Of a DNA stretch of 64,000 nt, positions 40,724-51,439 are shown piece after piece. The first letter of the stretch is position 1; each line of letters starts with the position of its first letter. Source of the stretch: Phytophthora colocasiae (Eukaryota > Oomycota > Peronosporomycetes > Peronosporales > Peronosporaceae); the NCBI GenBank assembly GCA_018806915.1, contig JAGKQI010000101.1, positions 496,001 to 560,000 on the forward strand, read 5' to 3'. The position numbers and the translations under genes were made by a program. The notes under the pieces were generated by a model. The model did no database searches. It was not told where the DNA came from and worked only from the letters and a program-made list of their open reading frames with translations.

Positions 40724-41548
40724 TTACACCGTGTTGTAGTAGCGATCGCCGTAGTCGCCAAGGCCAGGCAGAATGTACTTGCTGGCATTCAAACCAATGT
40801 CCATTCCAGCCGTCACGACCTTCACGTCTGCAGACAACAGTTCACAAACGAGTTAGCAACGTGCACGCACAAACTAAATCCAAGCCAATAGGCAAGCAAT
40901 TACCTGGGTATTCGTTGAACAGCGCCGCGAGTCCTTCTGGGCACGAAATGACGTTCAGGAATGTGATCTTCTTCTGCGCTACGCCAGAGTCAATCAAAGT
41001 CTACAAGTGCAAGCCATCATTAGAACAGTACTATCCAAATTCTGTAAGGTTATTGGAATTCCCACCTTGATCGCCATGTTGACGCTTCCTCCCGTAGCCA
41101 ACATGGGGTCCACCAGCAACACATTGTCCAGTGTCTTCACATTAGGCGGCAGCTTCGAGTAGTACATAACCGGGTGCTTGTCCTCCGACTTCTCGTCACG
41201 CTGGATCAAAATCTTGCCCACGGAGATCGTCGGATCACACTCAATAATGGACTGCAGCAGACTGTCTCCTGCCCGGATAATAGACACAGCGCAGACCCGT
41301 TCAGCCGGCACAAGACCCGTGAACGAGTCACCCGTGGGGGTCACCACCGTCTCCGTTTTATTGGCACAAGCAGCCAGTCCCTCCTCAGCCAGAATCCGCA
41401 TGAGGCGATCGGCGTAGAACTTGAATTCCGTTGGCGACGTCTTCTCATCGCGCAGTTTAATCTGCAGAGGAGCCAAAGCGCGATACCGTAGAACACTCAA
41501 GTTCGGGTACTTGGTCTCCATCTCGGTGATCAGTTGGGGGCTCGCCAT
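40724..41548 (-). CDS. Uracil phosphoribosyltransferase, tandem copy 2
   Basis: Three exons: 41548-41066, 41000-40904, 40827-40724, giving 227 aa. The ATG at 41548 (MASPQLITEMETKYPNL) is chosen because it aligns with the start of copy 1. An upstream in-frame ATG at 41629 would add 27 residues, conceivably a targeting extension. Exon 1 (483 bp) corresponds exactly in coding length to the first three exons of copy 1, and exon 2 is 97 bp in both. Conserved motifs: VVTPTGDSFTGLVPAERV, SIIRAGDSLLQ, GKILIQRDEKSEDKHPVMYY, DPMLATGGSVNMAIK, YILPGLGDYGDRYYNTV. Confidence 0.94.
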
Positions 41549-42031
41549 GGTGTCGGGTGTGTTTGGTGTCCGGAAAAGCGCAATTTGGACTGGTCGCGAG
41601 CTGGGGCTGTGAATGGCTATCCTCCACATTCAACATGACGCCTGTCAATCTCGATATGGGTACGTGGGCTGCTGATTGGAAGAACGTTTGGGAAACGCGC
41701 CGTTGCACTCCATTAGATGGTCGTGCACCTTTTGGAGTGTATGCCACGGGCGTCCAGCAATCTCACACATGTACACAATGATGTACATGTACTTCCATGC
41801 AAGTGATCGCTTTTGGGTTTGAGATACATGTAGCGGAGCCTTCAACTCGGTAAAATGGGCGATCTGCCCAATCATTTCTATGTCGATTAGGACGGAAGTC
41901 ATGGATTGTTCGTTGATACATTTGTATGGATCGGAGAGGGTGCCACGATACAAAAGAGAAGCGTTCGGATGTCTTTGCACATCTTATACTAATACGTTGT
42001 TACAACCCTCTGGGATTTTATACTCGCGCTC
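41549..42031. other. Intergenic region
   Basis: 483 bp between the UPRT copy 2 start and the 3' end of the next gene. No supported feature. Confidence 0.5.
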
Positions 42032-43697
42032 TCAATACTTGCGCTCCATCCAGTAGCTCAGAGCACCAACGAGGATGTCGTAGCTGGCGGCCACCGCTAT
42101 GTATGTAACAACGTCGCTGCCACCGCTCACATTCAGACGCTGGACATGTTTGTAGCGCTCGCACGGGACGCTGAGTGTGCTGCTGCAAATCGACGCTCGT
42201 GATGGGCCGGATACCTCGCTCATGGTCATGTAGTGGAAGTTGGGGTCTCCCGGTGGCGACTTGGGCTTCTGGATTGAAATGGATGTTGTGACCTTCCCCT
42301 GAGAAATCACCTCCGAGTTGAGCAGACAGCGGTACCCTCGGCTCTTGGATTTCTTGACGAAGCACACGTTTTCCTGACGCAGACCACCGTTCTGAACGTC
42401 AGGTACCATTCGCTTCACTGCCACCATGTGGTGCACCCCACCAGCATACTTCTTGAGTGAGAGTGTGTAGATCTCGCCGTAGTTTACATGACGCAGGGAC
42501 CACTGCTTACGGGAGACACGCACAATCTCAAACAGTTTGCGGCGGCCGAAGCCGTAGACGTTGCACTGCTTCAGTCCGTGTGTAGGACGGAACTCGCGCT
42601 TGTCGAGCATGTAGATCGTGTCAGTGTAGTACGATAGCACACCACGTGACCTCATAAGTGTCTCGCTAGCCACCGTCGATTGGCGGCATGGGTTGTTTGC
42701 CGTCGCTGCCTGCTCGCGGAAGAACTCGCCGTACCGCTGCACTGACTTGTAGTAGGTGTCACACATACACGGAGCGTCGGCACCGGGTGCTTTGCTGTGC
42801 GATTCGAGAAGCCCTTCGATCTCACGACACAACGTAGATCCTTTCGATGCGCCAACGAGCTTCAGATACACTGGGTTCATCAATACTGCATCGACGTCCG
42901 AAATGGCCTCCAGCACGTCCCTTACTTCCGTCGAGATCAGTGTTGGTGACGCGTACATTCGCTTCAGCGACCCAATCAACCCATCCTTGAGGCAGTTCAT
43001 CTCGATGAATCGTAGCTGACCTGCGCAGTTCTTGTCTCTACAGAGTGACTTAAATACTTCCAGCGCCTTTGATGGCGAACACTCGAACGTCTGTTGTGCA
43101 CGCCCCACCGATATCTCGTATCGGAATGGCAATGCTTCTGCTGGTCCTCCGCGAGTGCTGCTTGTCTCGCACGGTAAAATGTCTACACGGTTGTATGGGA
43201 TCTGCTCGGCTGTTTGCCACGACACCACACCAAGTTAGCAACTCTCTCGAAAAAACGGTACACTATCTACCCAAACACTTACCGACAAGCACTGGTTTAG
43301 GGTCATGGAGCTCACACACGTAGGTTGGTATAGTATCCTCGTCGTCCTCCTCTTCTTCTTCGTCGTCGTTGTCCTCGTTCTCTTCATCTGAATCTGGAAT
43401 CACTCTAGAACTGGTGGATACCGCGTCGTCCCCGTCTGTGCTAGGGGTCTCATCGTTGCCAACTTCTGAGCTACGGTCGGTCTCAGTCAGCGACGAGTCC
43501 CGATCGGTATCGTCCTCGGGTTCCGGCTCGTGAACTTTCATGGTCTCCATCGAAGCTTTGCGCTTCGCCGCCGCCGCCCACTTACGTGCCAGTAGGTCAC
43601 TCGCAGGCGCCGAGTGCGCACCTCCCCTTTGGCTGCCGGATGCCGCCGTGGGCGTCAACATGATGTACGAGTCTGTGAGCACCTCCGCAGATGCCAT
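42032..43697 (-). CDS. Uncharacterised protein with acidic N-terminus and Cys-rich middle
   Basis: Two exons, 43697-43283 and 43209-42032 (73-bp intron, phase 1), giving 530 aa. Family not recognised. The N-terminal 140 residues are disordered and very acidic (a run of Asp/Glu before TIPTYVCELHDPKP). Residues 140-330 are richer in Cys (SLCRDKNC, CMCDTYYKSVQRYGEFF), a pattern seen in secreted elicitin-like domains, though no signal peptide precedes it. The C-terminal half has YGFGRRKLFEIVRVSRKQW and a FHYMTMSEVSGPSRASI stretch, with a mildly hydrophobic end before MERKY. The junction GTC G/CC keeps the frame and no internal stops occur. A MITE sits 288 bp upstream of its start. Confidence 0.75.
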
Positions 43698-43985
43698 GGA
43701 CGCTGAGGGGCTCCGTTCGCTTCGTGGGGAATCGGGAATGTCTCGCTATGACACTGCTGGGCAAAAGCGACTGACGCATGATGATGCTTTGTACCTGTAG
43801 TCTCGTCTCTTTGCCGCGCATACTGTTCTTGATCTTAAATATGAATATTATGGACAGCATGTTATTTTACAGGTAATTGGATTTTATTGGAAAAATAAAT
43901 TAAGTCACAGAAAAATGAGAACTCCATTATAGAGGCGTACTCATTTTCAATTTGCTGTATGCTTAGCCCTTCCTGATATTCGGTA

Positions 43986-44479
43986 CAGATGAGGGCGTGG
44001 TTAGTGAACACCTGATATGTACTAAGTTTAAGGTGGAATTAGCCTATCAGAGAGCCATAAAATCTGGAGGAGTGGTCAACGTAATGTATTTAGATATTCA
44101 TTGACACTAATCGGAGGCTAGAATGTCACTGATCTGGGTTCGGTCTACGTACAGTCCGGCGTGCTTCCAGCAGGCACCGTCGACTTGGCAGGGGCCTTCT
44201 GTAAGTCAAACTGCTGCCATGCCCATTCCCCCAGTTCCCTTAGGGTCCATAGTGGTTCTTGACCATTGCTGAGCCTTGGTTAGGCGGATGCGCTGTGCTT
44301 GAACCTCCTTCCGCATGGCCAATTTCAAATTTCCCGCCGAGGGTTATTCAAACGCCAGCGTACCCCTTTAGTGGTACCTAACAATGTCAGTGGTCCTGAA
44401 TGCGACCTCATCTATAACATTCTGATGCCATTGGATGGGTTATAATTTGATGCCCGTTCACTAACCACGCCCTCATCTG
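43986..44479. mobile_element. 494-bp MITE, copy B (inverted relative to copy A)
   Basis: Same 24-bp terminal inverted repeats as copy A (43986-44009 and 44456-44479), flanked by TA. Nearly identical over the whole length in the opposite orientation; differences noticed include a CTTAAAC versus CTGAGAC site. It lies in the upstream region of the gene starting at 43697. Confidence 0.9.
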
Positions 44480-46283
44480 TATTTGAAAAGCGACAGCGAC
44501 GGGACTGTATACTGCACCCGACTGGTTCGATTTTCACCAAGCAAAACAGTGGATCGCGTCGTTCGGTTTTAGTACCGCTTACAGGTAAGTAAAACGTTCT
44601 TCTACGCTAGTCTGCCTCCTGTGCAACATGTATACACCGATCGACAGAATGCAGCGTCCATATAAAAAGGGCGCCTGTGATATAAAATTGTGTGCACATT
44701 TTGTTATCAACCAATCAAATTGCCCGATGCAGCGTTCAATCGCTAAAATAAAACTCCACCAGCCACTCGATAAAACGGAGGTCTCCACCAGCCACTCGAT
44801 AAAATGGAGGAAGCGGACGAGGAGTCCTCGCAGCCCCCACCACCCGCGACAGTATTGCAGGAAGCAAAGGAGGTTGCCACACACAGGCCTCCTTGACGAG
44901 GTGTACGCGCCAGCCAAACAACGCCGCATGCACTACACAATACAAGAAAAACGACGTGTCCTTTTAAGCTATAGAGGGGCTAAGCCAACGCAAAGCTACG
45001 CAAGAGCAACAGCTACTGCTACGACGGCGAAAGGAGAGCGCTTGGCTACGATAAAGCGTGCCATTTCAGCCTGGGAATCCATTAAACCGTCACTAGTGCA
45101 ATTTTTAGTGCAAAATACAGCTGCTCTCTATCTTTTACCAAAATCGATATTAATTCGCTCTCACATAACCAGTCTACACGCGCCGAACAGACTTTGCACC
45201 TGCGGGAAAGTGGTCGTTGCATTCTGTCGATCGGTGTACTCTTGAGGTTCTTCGTCGAGAGAAGGCTGCAAGCCTTGCAACAACATGTACCAGCGATTAC
45301 TCGACGCTGGCGCGCAAATTTATTGCTGGACGCAATCCTTCCTGGCCATGAGTGAAATGGATCAGTGTCAGTGTCGCTGGATACCCGCCAGCAGTTCACC
45401 GCACCGAGCAGTTGCCCTCGTCAAGGTTCAGACGAAGTTGTGTGAGTGTACTGCTCATTGAGCACGCCGATCTTGTCTGTCGCGCCAGCGACTCATATTT
45501 GGTGGTGACAAATGTGTCAACCTGCCACCGTCTGAATCAGCTTGCAAATCCGGGTCCCGACAAAAAGATCAAGTCCAGTTGTGGCGTTAGCCATGAACAA
45601 AGTGCAGGTAGCGTTTCGTTGAAGGGCAACACTCGCTAAAAAGATTCGCCTTGAGGAGAGACTCCACCAGTAGATTTGTGTTCTCACAGTATGAGACTCA
45701 TACCTACGGAGCTCTTCGAGGAGCATGTGCAGCAGCTGCGACGCGGAGGCTGTCGAACGCACTTCAACGTCCAAAGTGATCCATTCTCATGGGTCGGTTT
45801 CTAGCCTCAACGATAGTTTGTCAACAGAGTACCAGGATACACTACTGCGGAGTAAATGTTACTCTCAATGTCACCGGTACCATCACCAGCGTTGCTCAAT
45901 GCAAGTGTTTGGTGAAGTTCATGTTCATGTGTAGCTGGTGCAAAGCTCACCAGCAAAACCGCCGCCAGTCCCATAATCTTTATGGTGGTTGAATAGAGTA
46001 CATGCACTCTGGGCGTACTGCGACGTCAGCTCCACCTTACAGCCTAGACGTACAATATCCCCTCAATCACTGATAAATGCGCCAGATAGAAACGCAGCAT
46101 GAATGCATTAGAAATATTGGTAATGTAGCGCGAATATTGGTACAAATGTAGCGCGAATGTCGCTCAAATTGATTTCTGTGTGCCACACCAATTCGTAGTG
46201 TCGTTACATATTCCGACCAAAGGGGGAACAATCAACGTCAGAGGGCTCGGGACTTCGTAGCAAGAAAAGCTGTCGCTGTCGCC
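44480..46283. other. Degenerate transposon-derived region upstream of alpha-SNAP
   Basis: 1.8 kb with no intact gene. A 24-bp inverted repeat with one mismatch (44633-44656 and 45215-45238) bounds about 600 bp; both arms encode TPIDRMQRP when read inward. A 29-bp tandem duplication lies at 44754-44810. A helical fragment MHYTIQEKRRVLLSYRGAKP (44928 on) has the look of a transposase DNA-binding N-terminus. Further broken frames fill 45250-46000. The family was not identified. The last 100 bp before 46284 presumably hold the alpha-SNAP promoter. Confidence 0.45.
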
Positions 46284-47362
46284 ATGTCCGCTGAAGCCAA
46301 GGCCAACGAGTACATCGCACAGGGTGAGAAGGCTTTGAAGAAGACGTCCTTCTTCTCCTTCGGCTCCAGCTCGCAGCGCAATGAGGACGCCAGTGATCTC
46401 TTTGAGAAGGCTGGAAACCAGTTCAAGATCGCCAAGAACTGGCAAAAGGCTGCTGAAGCTTACGAGAAATGCGCACGTTGCCAAGTGAGTGCAAGGATTA
46501 TGCTGTCTCGTTTACCTCTCATCTAATGGTATTCTTTGTTTTAGTCTCGTATGAATGAATCATCACGCGCTGCTCAATTCTACCAGCAGGCAGCGGAAGC
46601 TCTGGCCAAGGTGAACCCGATGGGTGAGTAAATACCCTACAGAAGAAGAATTCACAGCTTCTGACTGTGAATATTTGACTGTCCCCCTGTGCAGATGCTA
46701 TGGTGCATTTCAAGACGGCCATTTCAATGTTGTGCGATGCCGGTCGCTTCTCTAATGCCGCGAAGCTGCAGAAACAGATTGGTGAGATCTACGAGCAGCA
46801 GGACAACAAGGAGGAGGCGCTGGAGGCCTATCGCCAGGCTGCCGACTACTTCTCCGGCGAGAACCAGTCGTCTTCGGCCAACAACATGATGCTCAAGGTG
46901 GCGCAGTTCTCGGCTGAACTGGAAAAGTGAGTTGTAGAGTGGTTTAAAGAGAGAAGAAGACGCTAATCTTGTCCGGTGGGACTGATGTCCAGGTACGATG
47001 CGGCGTTGGAGATCTACGAGAGTATCGCCAAGACCTCCATGGAATCGAACTTGCTCAAGTTCAACGCCAAGAACCACCTACTGAACGCTGGCATTTGCGC
47101 GCTGGCTACGAAGGATATGGTGCTGGTGCAGATGAAATGGGAGGAGTTCCAGGATATCGACTATACGTTCGGAGACAGCCGGGAGGGGAAGTTCTTGCAA
47201 GCCATGAACCAGAGTTACGAGGCATTTAATGCCGACGCGTTTGCCGACGCTGTGTTCCAGTATGATACCATTTCGAAGATTGAGCCGTGGAAAATCACGC
47301 TGCTGCTGCGCATTAAGGAGGGCATCGTTGGCGAAGTCGACGTCGCGCAGGACCTGACTTAA
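46284..47362 (+). CDS. Alpha-soluble NSF attachment protein (alpha-SNAP / Sec17)
   Basis: Adaptor that recruits NSF ATPase to SNARE complexes for disassembly after membrane fusion. Four exons: 46284-46484, 46545-46623, 46695-46926, 46993-47362, giving 293 aa, the normal family length. The N-terminus MSAEAKANEYIAQGEKALKK with the hydrophobic SFFSFG loop (membrane contact) is typical. TPR-like helical repeats follow (DASDLFEKAGNQFKIAKNW, AAEAYEKCARC, EALEAYRQAADYFSGE, YDAALEIYESIA). The C-terminus carries acidic residues (VGEVDVAQDL) where NSF is stimulated. Splice phases 0, 1 and 2 all restore conserved sequence. Confidence 0.96.
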
Positions 47363-47553
47363 CTTTTCACTGGAGTTACAACCCCCGACTGTGTAGCTTT
47401 CTGCCAGCCTCACATTGCATTTCCGATTGTCCTTTACCGGCAGGTGGTCAATAATACAGACAGGGTTTGCTACATCGACGTGCTTTACTTTTATGAGAGC
47501 TTTTCGAAGTGTATTTTTCCTCGCTTTCTTGCGGACGTCAAAACAATGGGAAG

Positions 47554-49965
47554 TTAGTCAAAAGCCATGGCCATAGCAACGGGTTCAGACTCCTCGCGCT
47601 TACTTGGGCGAACTGGGACGTTTTCAAAGGCGCGCGTGGCGCCATTGAAAGGCTCAGAACGCTCAGAAACGTAGCCTTCATCCGTCGGGAATACACTCAG
47701 CGTCTCGTACTCTCCGACCAGGTGAATAGCAAACGTCACACGCTCGTGGACACCGTTGGTGATGATAACCTCATAAAAGCCGGGGAAGCTCGCCTGATTG
47801 CCAGAATTGTCCACCATAGCCAAAGTGCTCTGTTGGATGCGGAAGTTGAGCTTGCGGTACTGCGTAGGGTGTAGACTCACGCGACGGTAGTCGAACAACT
47901 GCTCGTTCAGTAACGCAGCATCGCCAGTCGCATTGACGTTCAATGGACGGAAGAACGCAAAAATCACTTCGTCTCCAATGAGATCTCCGTCGTTCGACAC
48001 GATAACGGTGACAGTCTGGTCCAGACCACGCGTCACCACAAGGGGCTTGTTTGGGTCTGTAATATCGCTATCACTATCGAGCGCGAGAGTGAATTTAGTG
48101 TAGCTAAGTCCCCAACCGAATGGAAACACGGGCACTTCCTTGTAGTACCGGTACGAGCGACCAGGGTATTTGGTCATGCTCATACTCTTCATGTCTACAC
48201 TCTTGATGTAGTTGGATGGATACATGGTAACAGGCAGCTTTCCACTTGGGACAGCGTCTCCGAAGAGGATGTCACTCACAGCTTGTGCACCGAAGAATCC
48301 AGGGTAGAACGCTTCAACTACACCATCTGTGTGAACGATGAGCTCCTCAGCACCGACCACCCCACCGTTAAAGAGCACCACTACAGTAGGTTTTCCAGCT
48401 CGACGAACGCGTTTCAGCAGCTGCATCTGAATATTGGGCACGTCGATATTCTCGCGATCCCAAGCCTCCCGTTCAATTGACGTGTCAATCCCCAAAAAGA
48501 GCACAACAGTGTCTGCTCCTCGTGCAGCGGATTCCGCTTCATCAAAGCCTTCCGTAGACGTGTCGTTAATGCCGGAACCTTTAGCGTACACGGTGTTAGA
48601 AGCACCATTCGCGGCAGTAATCGCTTCCAGAGGCGTCTGCACGCATCCGACCTCCAAATAGTCTCCATGGCACATCTGGCCCAGGTAGTTCCCCAGTAGA
48701 GCGCGTTTGGCCTTTGCATGTGGTCCGATCACTGCTAACTTCTTGCCCTTGGCTAATGGTAATATATTTCCGTGATTCTGCAGCAACACGATCGATTTAC
48801 GCGTGAGCTCCAGACTTAGCTGCTTCGATGCCGCCGTGTTCACTTCACTAGGTGCCACATGCCAGTACGGTTGATCGTCAATAGGGTCAAACAACCCTAG
48901 CTCAAACCGCAGCTTGAGTGTCCTCCGGATTGCATCGTCCACTGCCTTTTCGGGCAGTTGTCCGCTCTTGACCAGCTCCTCCAGACATTTTTTGTAGACA
49001 CTTCCGCTATTCACGTCCGTTCCAGATAAAATGGACAGCCTTCCAGCTTCACACAACGTCTTCGTGTAGTGTCTCTGTCGGTAAATGCCTTCAATAGCTC
49101 CTGAGTCACTGGTGATGTAGCCATCGAAACCCAGTGCGCCCCGAAGCAACTTGGTGTTCAGTTGTTCATTGGCGCACATAGGCATACCATTAACGCTGTT
49201 GTACGAGCACATGATGCCCTTAGCTTTCCCCTGCACCACAGATGCCTTGAACGCCGGTAAGTACGTGTCTGCGAAGTCGTATCTCGAAACAACAGCGTTG
49301 AATGCCATGCGGTCGATCCCGTCGTAGTGTTCGTACGAGTAGGCAGCGTAATGTTTCAGCGTCACGACCGCCTGCAAGAACCGTTTGTCCTTACCTTCTT
49401 GCAATCCTCTAGTATAGGCGACGCCGTACTTGCTGTTCACCAGTGGATCCTCGGACGGGGTCTCCATGTTGCGTCCCCATCGAGGGTCTCTGTTAATATT
49501 GATATTGGGCGACCAGCAGTCTAGACCCAAGTGAGGGCCGGTAGCGTAATTCTCTCTGGCACCTTCGAGCCACAGCGCACGCAGCTCCCAGCCAACCACT
49601 TGAGCCATGTCGAACACGGCCTGAGGGTCGAAGATGGCCCCCAAATTGACCGGATTCGGGAAAGAAGTGGCGCAGTTGGTCCCACAAGTGGACTGCACCC
49701 CGTGCACGCAGTTGGCGCCCCAATTGTACTCTGGCAGGCCGATGCTGCTCATGTTTCCTTTGGGGCTGGCTCGGGCGGTCAGCAGCGTCACTTTCTCGTC
49801 CAGGGGAAGGCGACGCAGAAGATCCTCAATACGATCTGGAGTTGGCAGAGAAACGTTGCAGAACGAGAACTGCTGGTGCTCCGGTGACGAACAAGCGCGA
49901 GGAATGGAGGCATGCAGAGCGGGGAGGCTGCTGGCCAACGCCAGCAGCAGCAGGAAGAGCAGCAT
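47554..49965 (-). CDS. Secreted glycoside hydrolase family 3, beta-xylosidase-like
   Basis: Single exon, 803 aa, with an N-terminal signal peptide (MLLFLLLLALASSLPALHAS). GH3 N-domain motifs: WGANCVHGVQSTCGTNC, SFPNPVNLGAIFD, NININRDPRWGRNMETPSED, VTLKHYAAY, and the nucleophile D287 in YITSDSGAIEGI. The C-domain (LAVIGPHAKAK, FLGIDTSIEREAWDRENI) and a fibronectin-III-like end follow. The NPRWGR-like motif and SDSGA pattern resemble plant/fungal beta-xylosidases and arabinofuranosidases more than beta-glucosidases. It likely releases xylose from plant cell-wall oligosaccharides outside the cell. It is convergent with alpha-SNAP across 191 bp. Confidence 0.93.
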   Translation of the reverse strand: MLLFLLLLALASSLPALHASIPRACSSPEHQQFSFCNVSLPTPDRIEDLLRRLPLDEKVTLLTARASPKGNMSSIGLPEYNWGANCVHGVQSTCGTNCATSFPNPVNLGAIFDPQAVFDMAQVVGWELRALWLEGARENYATGPHLGLDCWSPNININRDPRWGRNMETPSEDPLVNSKYGVAYTRGLQEGKDKRFLQAVVTLKHYAAYSYEHYDGIDRMAFNAVVSRYDFADTYLPAFKASVVQGKAKGIMCSYNSVNGMPMCANEQLNTKLLRGALGFDGYITSDSGAIEGIYRQRHYTKTLCEAGRLSILSGTDVNSGSVYKKCLEELVKSGQLPEKAVDDAIRRTLKLRFELGLFDPIDDQPYWHVAPSEVNTAASKQLSLELTRKSIVLLQNHGNILPLAKGKKLAVIGPHAKAKRALLGNYLGQMCHGDYLEVGCVQTPLEAITAANGASNTVYAKGSGINDTSTEGFDEAESAARGADTVVLFLGIDTSIEREAWDRENIDVPNIQMQLLKRVRRAGKPTVVVLFNGGVVGAEELIVHTDGVVEAFYPGFFGAQAVSDILFGDAVPSGKLPVTMYPSNYIKSVDMKSMSMTKYPGRSYRYYKEVPVFPFGWGLSYTKFTLALDSDSDITDPNKPLVVTRGLDQTVTVIVSNDGDLIGDEVIFAFFRPLNVNATGDAALLNEQLFDYRRVSLHPTQYRKLNFRIQQSTLAMVDNSGNQASFPGFYEVIITNGVHERVTFAIHLVGEYETLSVFPTDEGYVSERSEPFNGATRAFENVPVRPSKREESEPVAMAMAFD

Positions 49966-50075
49966 TGGGCTACGGCGATCTTCCAGAATGATCTAGCGGG
50001 AGGAATTAGAGTGTATACTGATTAAAGCGATGGTATACTTGAAGTGAGCTTGGAGCCGAAAATTGGCACGAGCAT

Positions 50076-50570
50076 GTGTGTAGCATGAAGTACAGCTCGA
50101 AGAAGCACAGCAAACCTTCAACCTCAAGCACCAATGGCATGTTCACCGCGGACGTGTGGTTCGAAATGGTGAAGACTGCGTTTAAACATGGTGTCAACTT
50201 CTACGACATGGCCGAAGAACTTCTTAGTGGAGCCGAGAAGAAGGACATCACTGAGGGAGTCAGAAGCCGTGAGGACCTCGTTACCTTGACAAAGGATCTT
50301 CTGTGGAGCCAACAATTTAACAGGAGGCCCAAACAGCAAGAGGAACACCCGTAAGCATCTAGTCGAAGGTCTCAAGGCTTTGTTGAAGCGCCCTGGATCA
50401 CGAGTACGTCGACGTGGTTTTCTGCCCCTGAGCATTGCACGCCGATCGTGTAACCGTACGCGTGATAAACTACATCATCGAGCAAGGTTGGGTCTTCTAC
50501 TGGGGGACAAGCAACTGGTCTTCAAGTAAGATCCTGGAGGCTTGTGACCGTTTGGGTCTAACTCCATCAA
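50076..50570 (+). pseudogene. Aldo-keto reductase / K+ channel beta-subunit-like pseudogene
   Basis: Degenerate fragments in AKR order: AFKHGVNFYDMAEELLSG (the DTA motif is changed to DMA), SREDLVTLTKDLLW, then RKHLVEGLKALLKR, and after a one-base frame change YVDVVFCP, a stop, and IIEQGWVFYWGTSNWSSSK. This resembles the shaker-type beta-subunit branch of aldo-keto reductases. The N-terminus is incomplete, a stop and frameshift are present, and everything after about 50570 is lost. A gypsy element begins 69 bp downstream. Not expected to be functional. Confidence 0.75.
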
Positions 50571-50638
50571 GTACAGCATTGCTTTTCCTGGATTGTTCAT
50601 GTTTGATGTAATAGCATTGGACACCCCTGCTACATGTA

Positions 50639-51439
50639 TGTGACGATACCAATCCCAATAGGGTCTCAATCTGCTTCACTCTCTTGCAGATTGAGTGGCG
50701 TCCAGTACTGCGCTGGGTGGTCTCGCCGGGTTCTTGTATATCGTGCACAACTTCAACGTCAACAACACTCGTCGGGCCCAGCTCACCTGCGCCGGAACGT
50801 CTCCGTCCCTATTTGTATTCAACTCAATCAATGCAATCTAAAGAATGCGACTCGTTCTCTATCTTGCGCCTAAACCAGTCGTCCGTCCAAACAATTGCCT
50901 ACACCAACAACTGCCCTTGGATCCCGTACTAAACGTTGAGGAATCTCAACTAATGACCCGTTCCCGGTGGCCCGTCGTTGGTTCGGTCACTCACTCGTCT
51001 AGCACCGCCCAAAGCTTCAGTTGTAGTCTAGTCAACCGCTCGTCCACACTACCCGTCCAGTCGCCGTCCAGAGTCTCACTTGCACTCCGTTCGTCGAAGT
51101 CGTTCGTCACTCGTGCTCCACCTGTCAAGTTTTGGAGTGTCGTCTCTCTCTCTTGCGCTCCACCTGGCCAGTTACGAAGTGAGGTCTCCGTCCAGCCGTC
51201 TCAATCGGCTACTTCGCTCTTCGCTCACTGCTTTAGCGCCCTGCACACCCATGAGCCAGCTGCTCTCCTGAGTCGCAGTTGTTCCAAGATCGCTCCACTT
51301 CGTGGATCGCTCGCACTTCAACGTCGTTCTCACGTCGATCTTCCTCATCGAACCGTCGGCTCGCACGTCCAGCATCCACATCACGCCGCACGCCATTAAC
51401 CGCCATCGACTCGTCCATCAATAGGCTTGTCCTATTACA
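50639..51439 (-). repeat. 3' LTR of gypsy element 1
   Basis: 801 bp; on the minus strand it starts TGTAATAGG and ends CGTCACA. The integrase frame ends a few bases inside it (stop at 51435). The purine-rich GGAGAAGG just before it is a plausible polypurine tract. Confidence 0.9.

Noticed and set aside
42032..43697. Elicitin or other secreted effector call for the Cys-containing unknown gene
   Set aside because: No signal peptide and no recognisable elicitin, RXLR or CRN motif.
50684..51399. Coding frames within the gypsy 1 LTRs (up to 184 codons)
   Set aside because: Present equally in both LTRs and opposite to the element's sense; they are Ser-rich chance frames.
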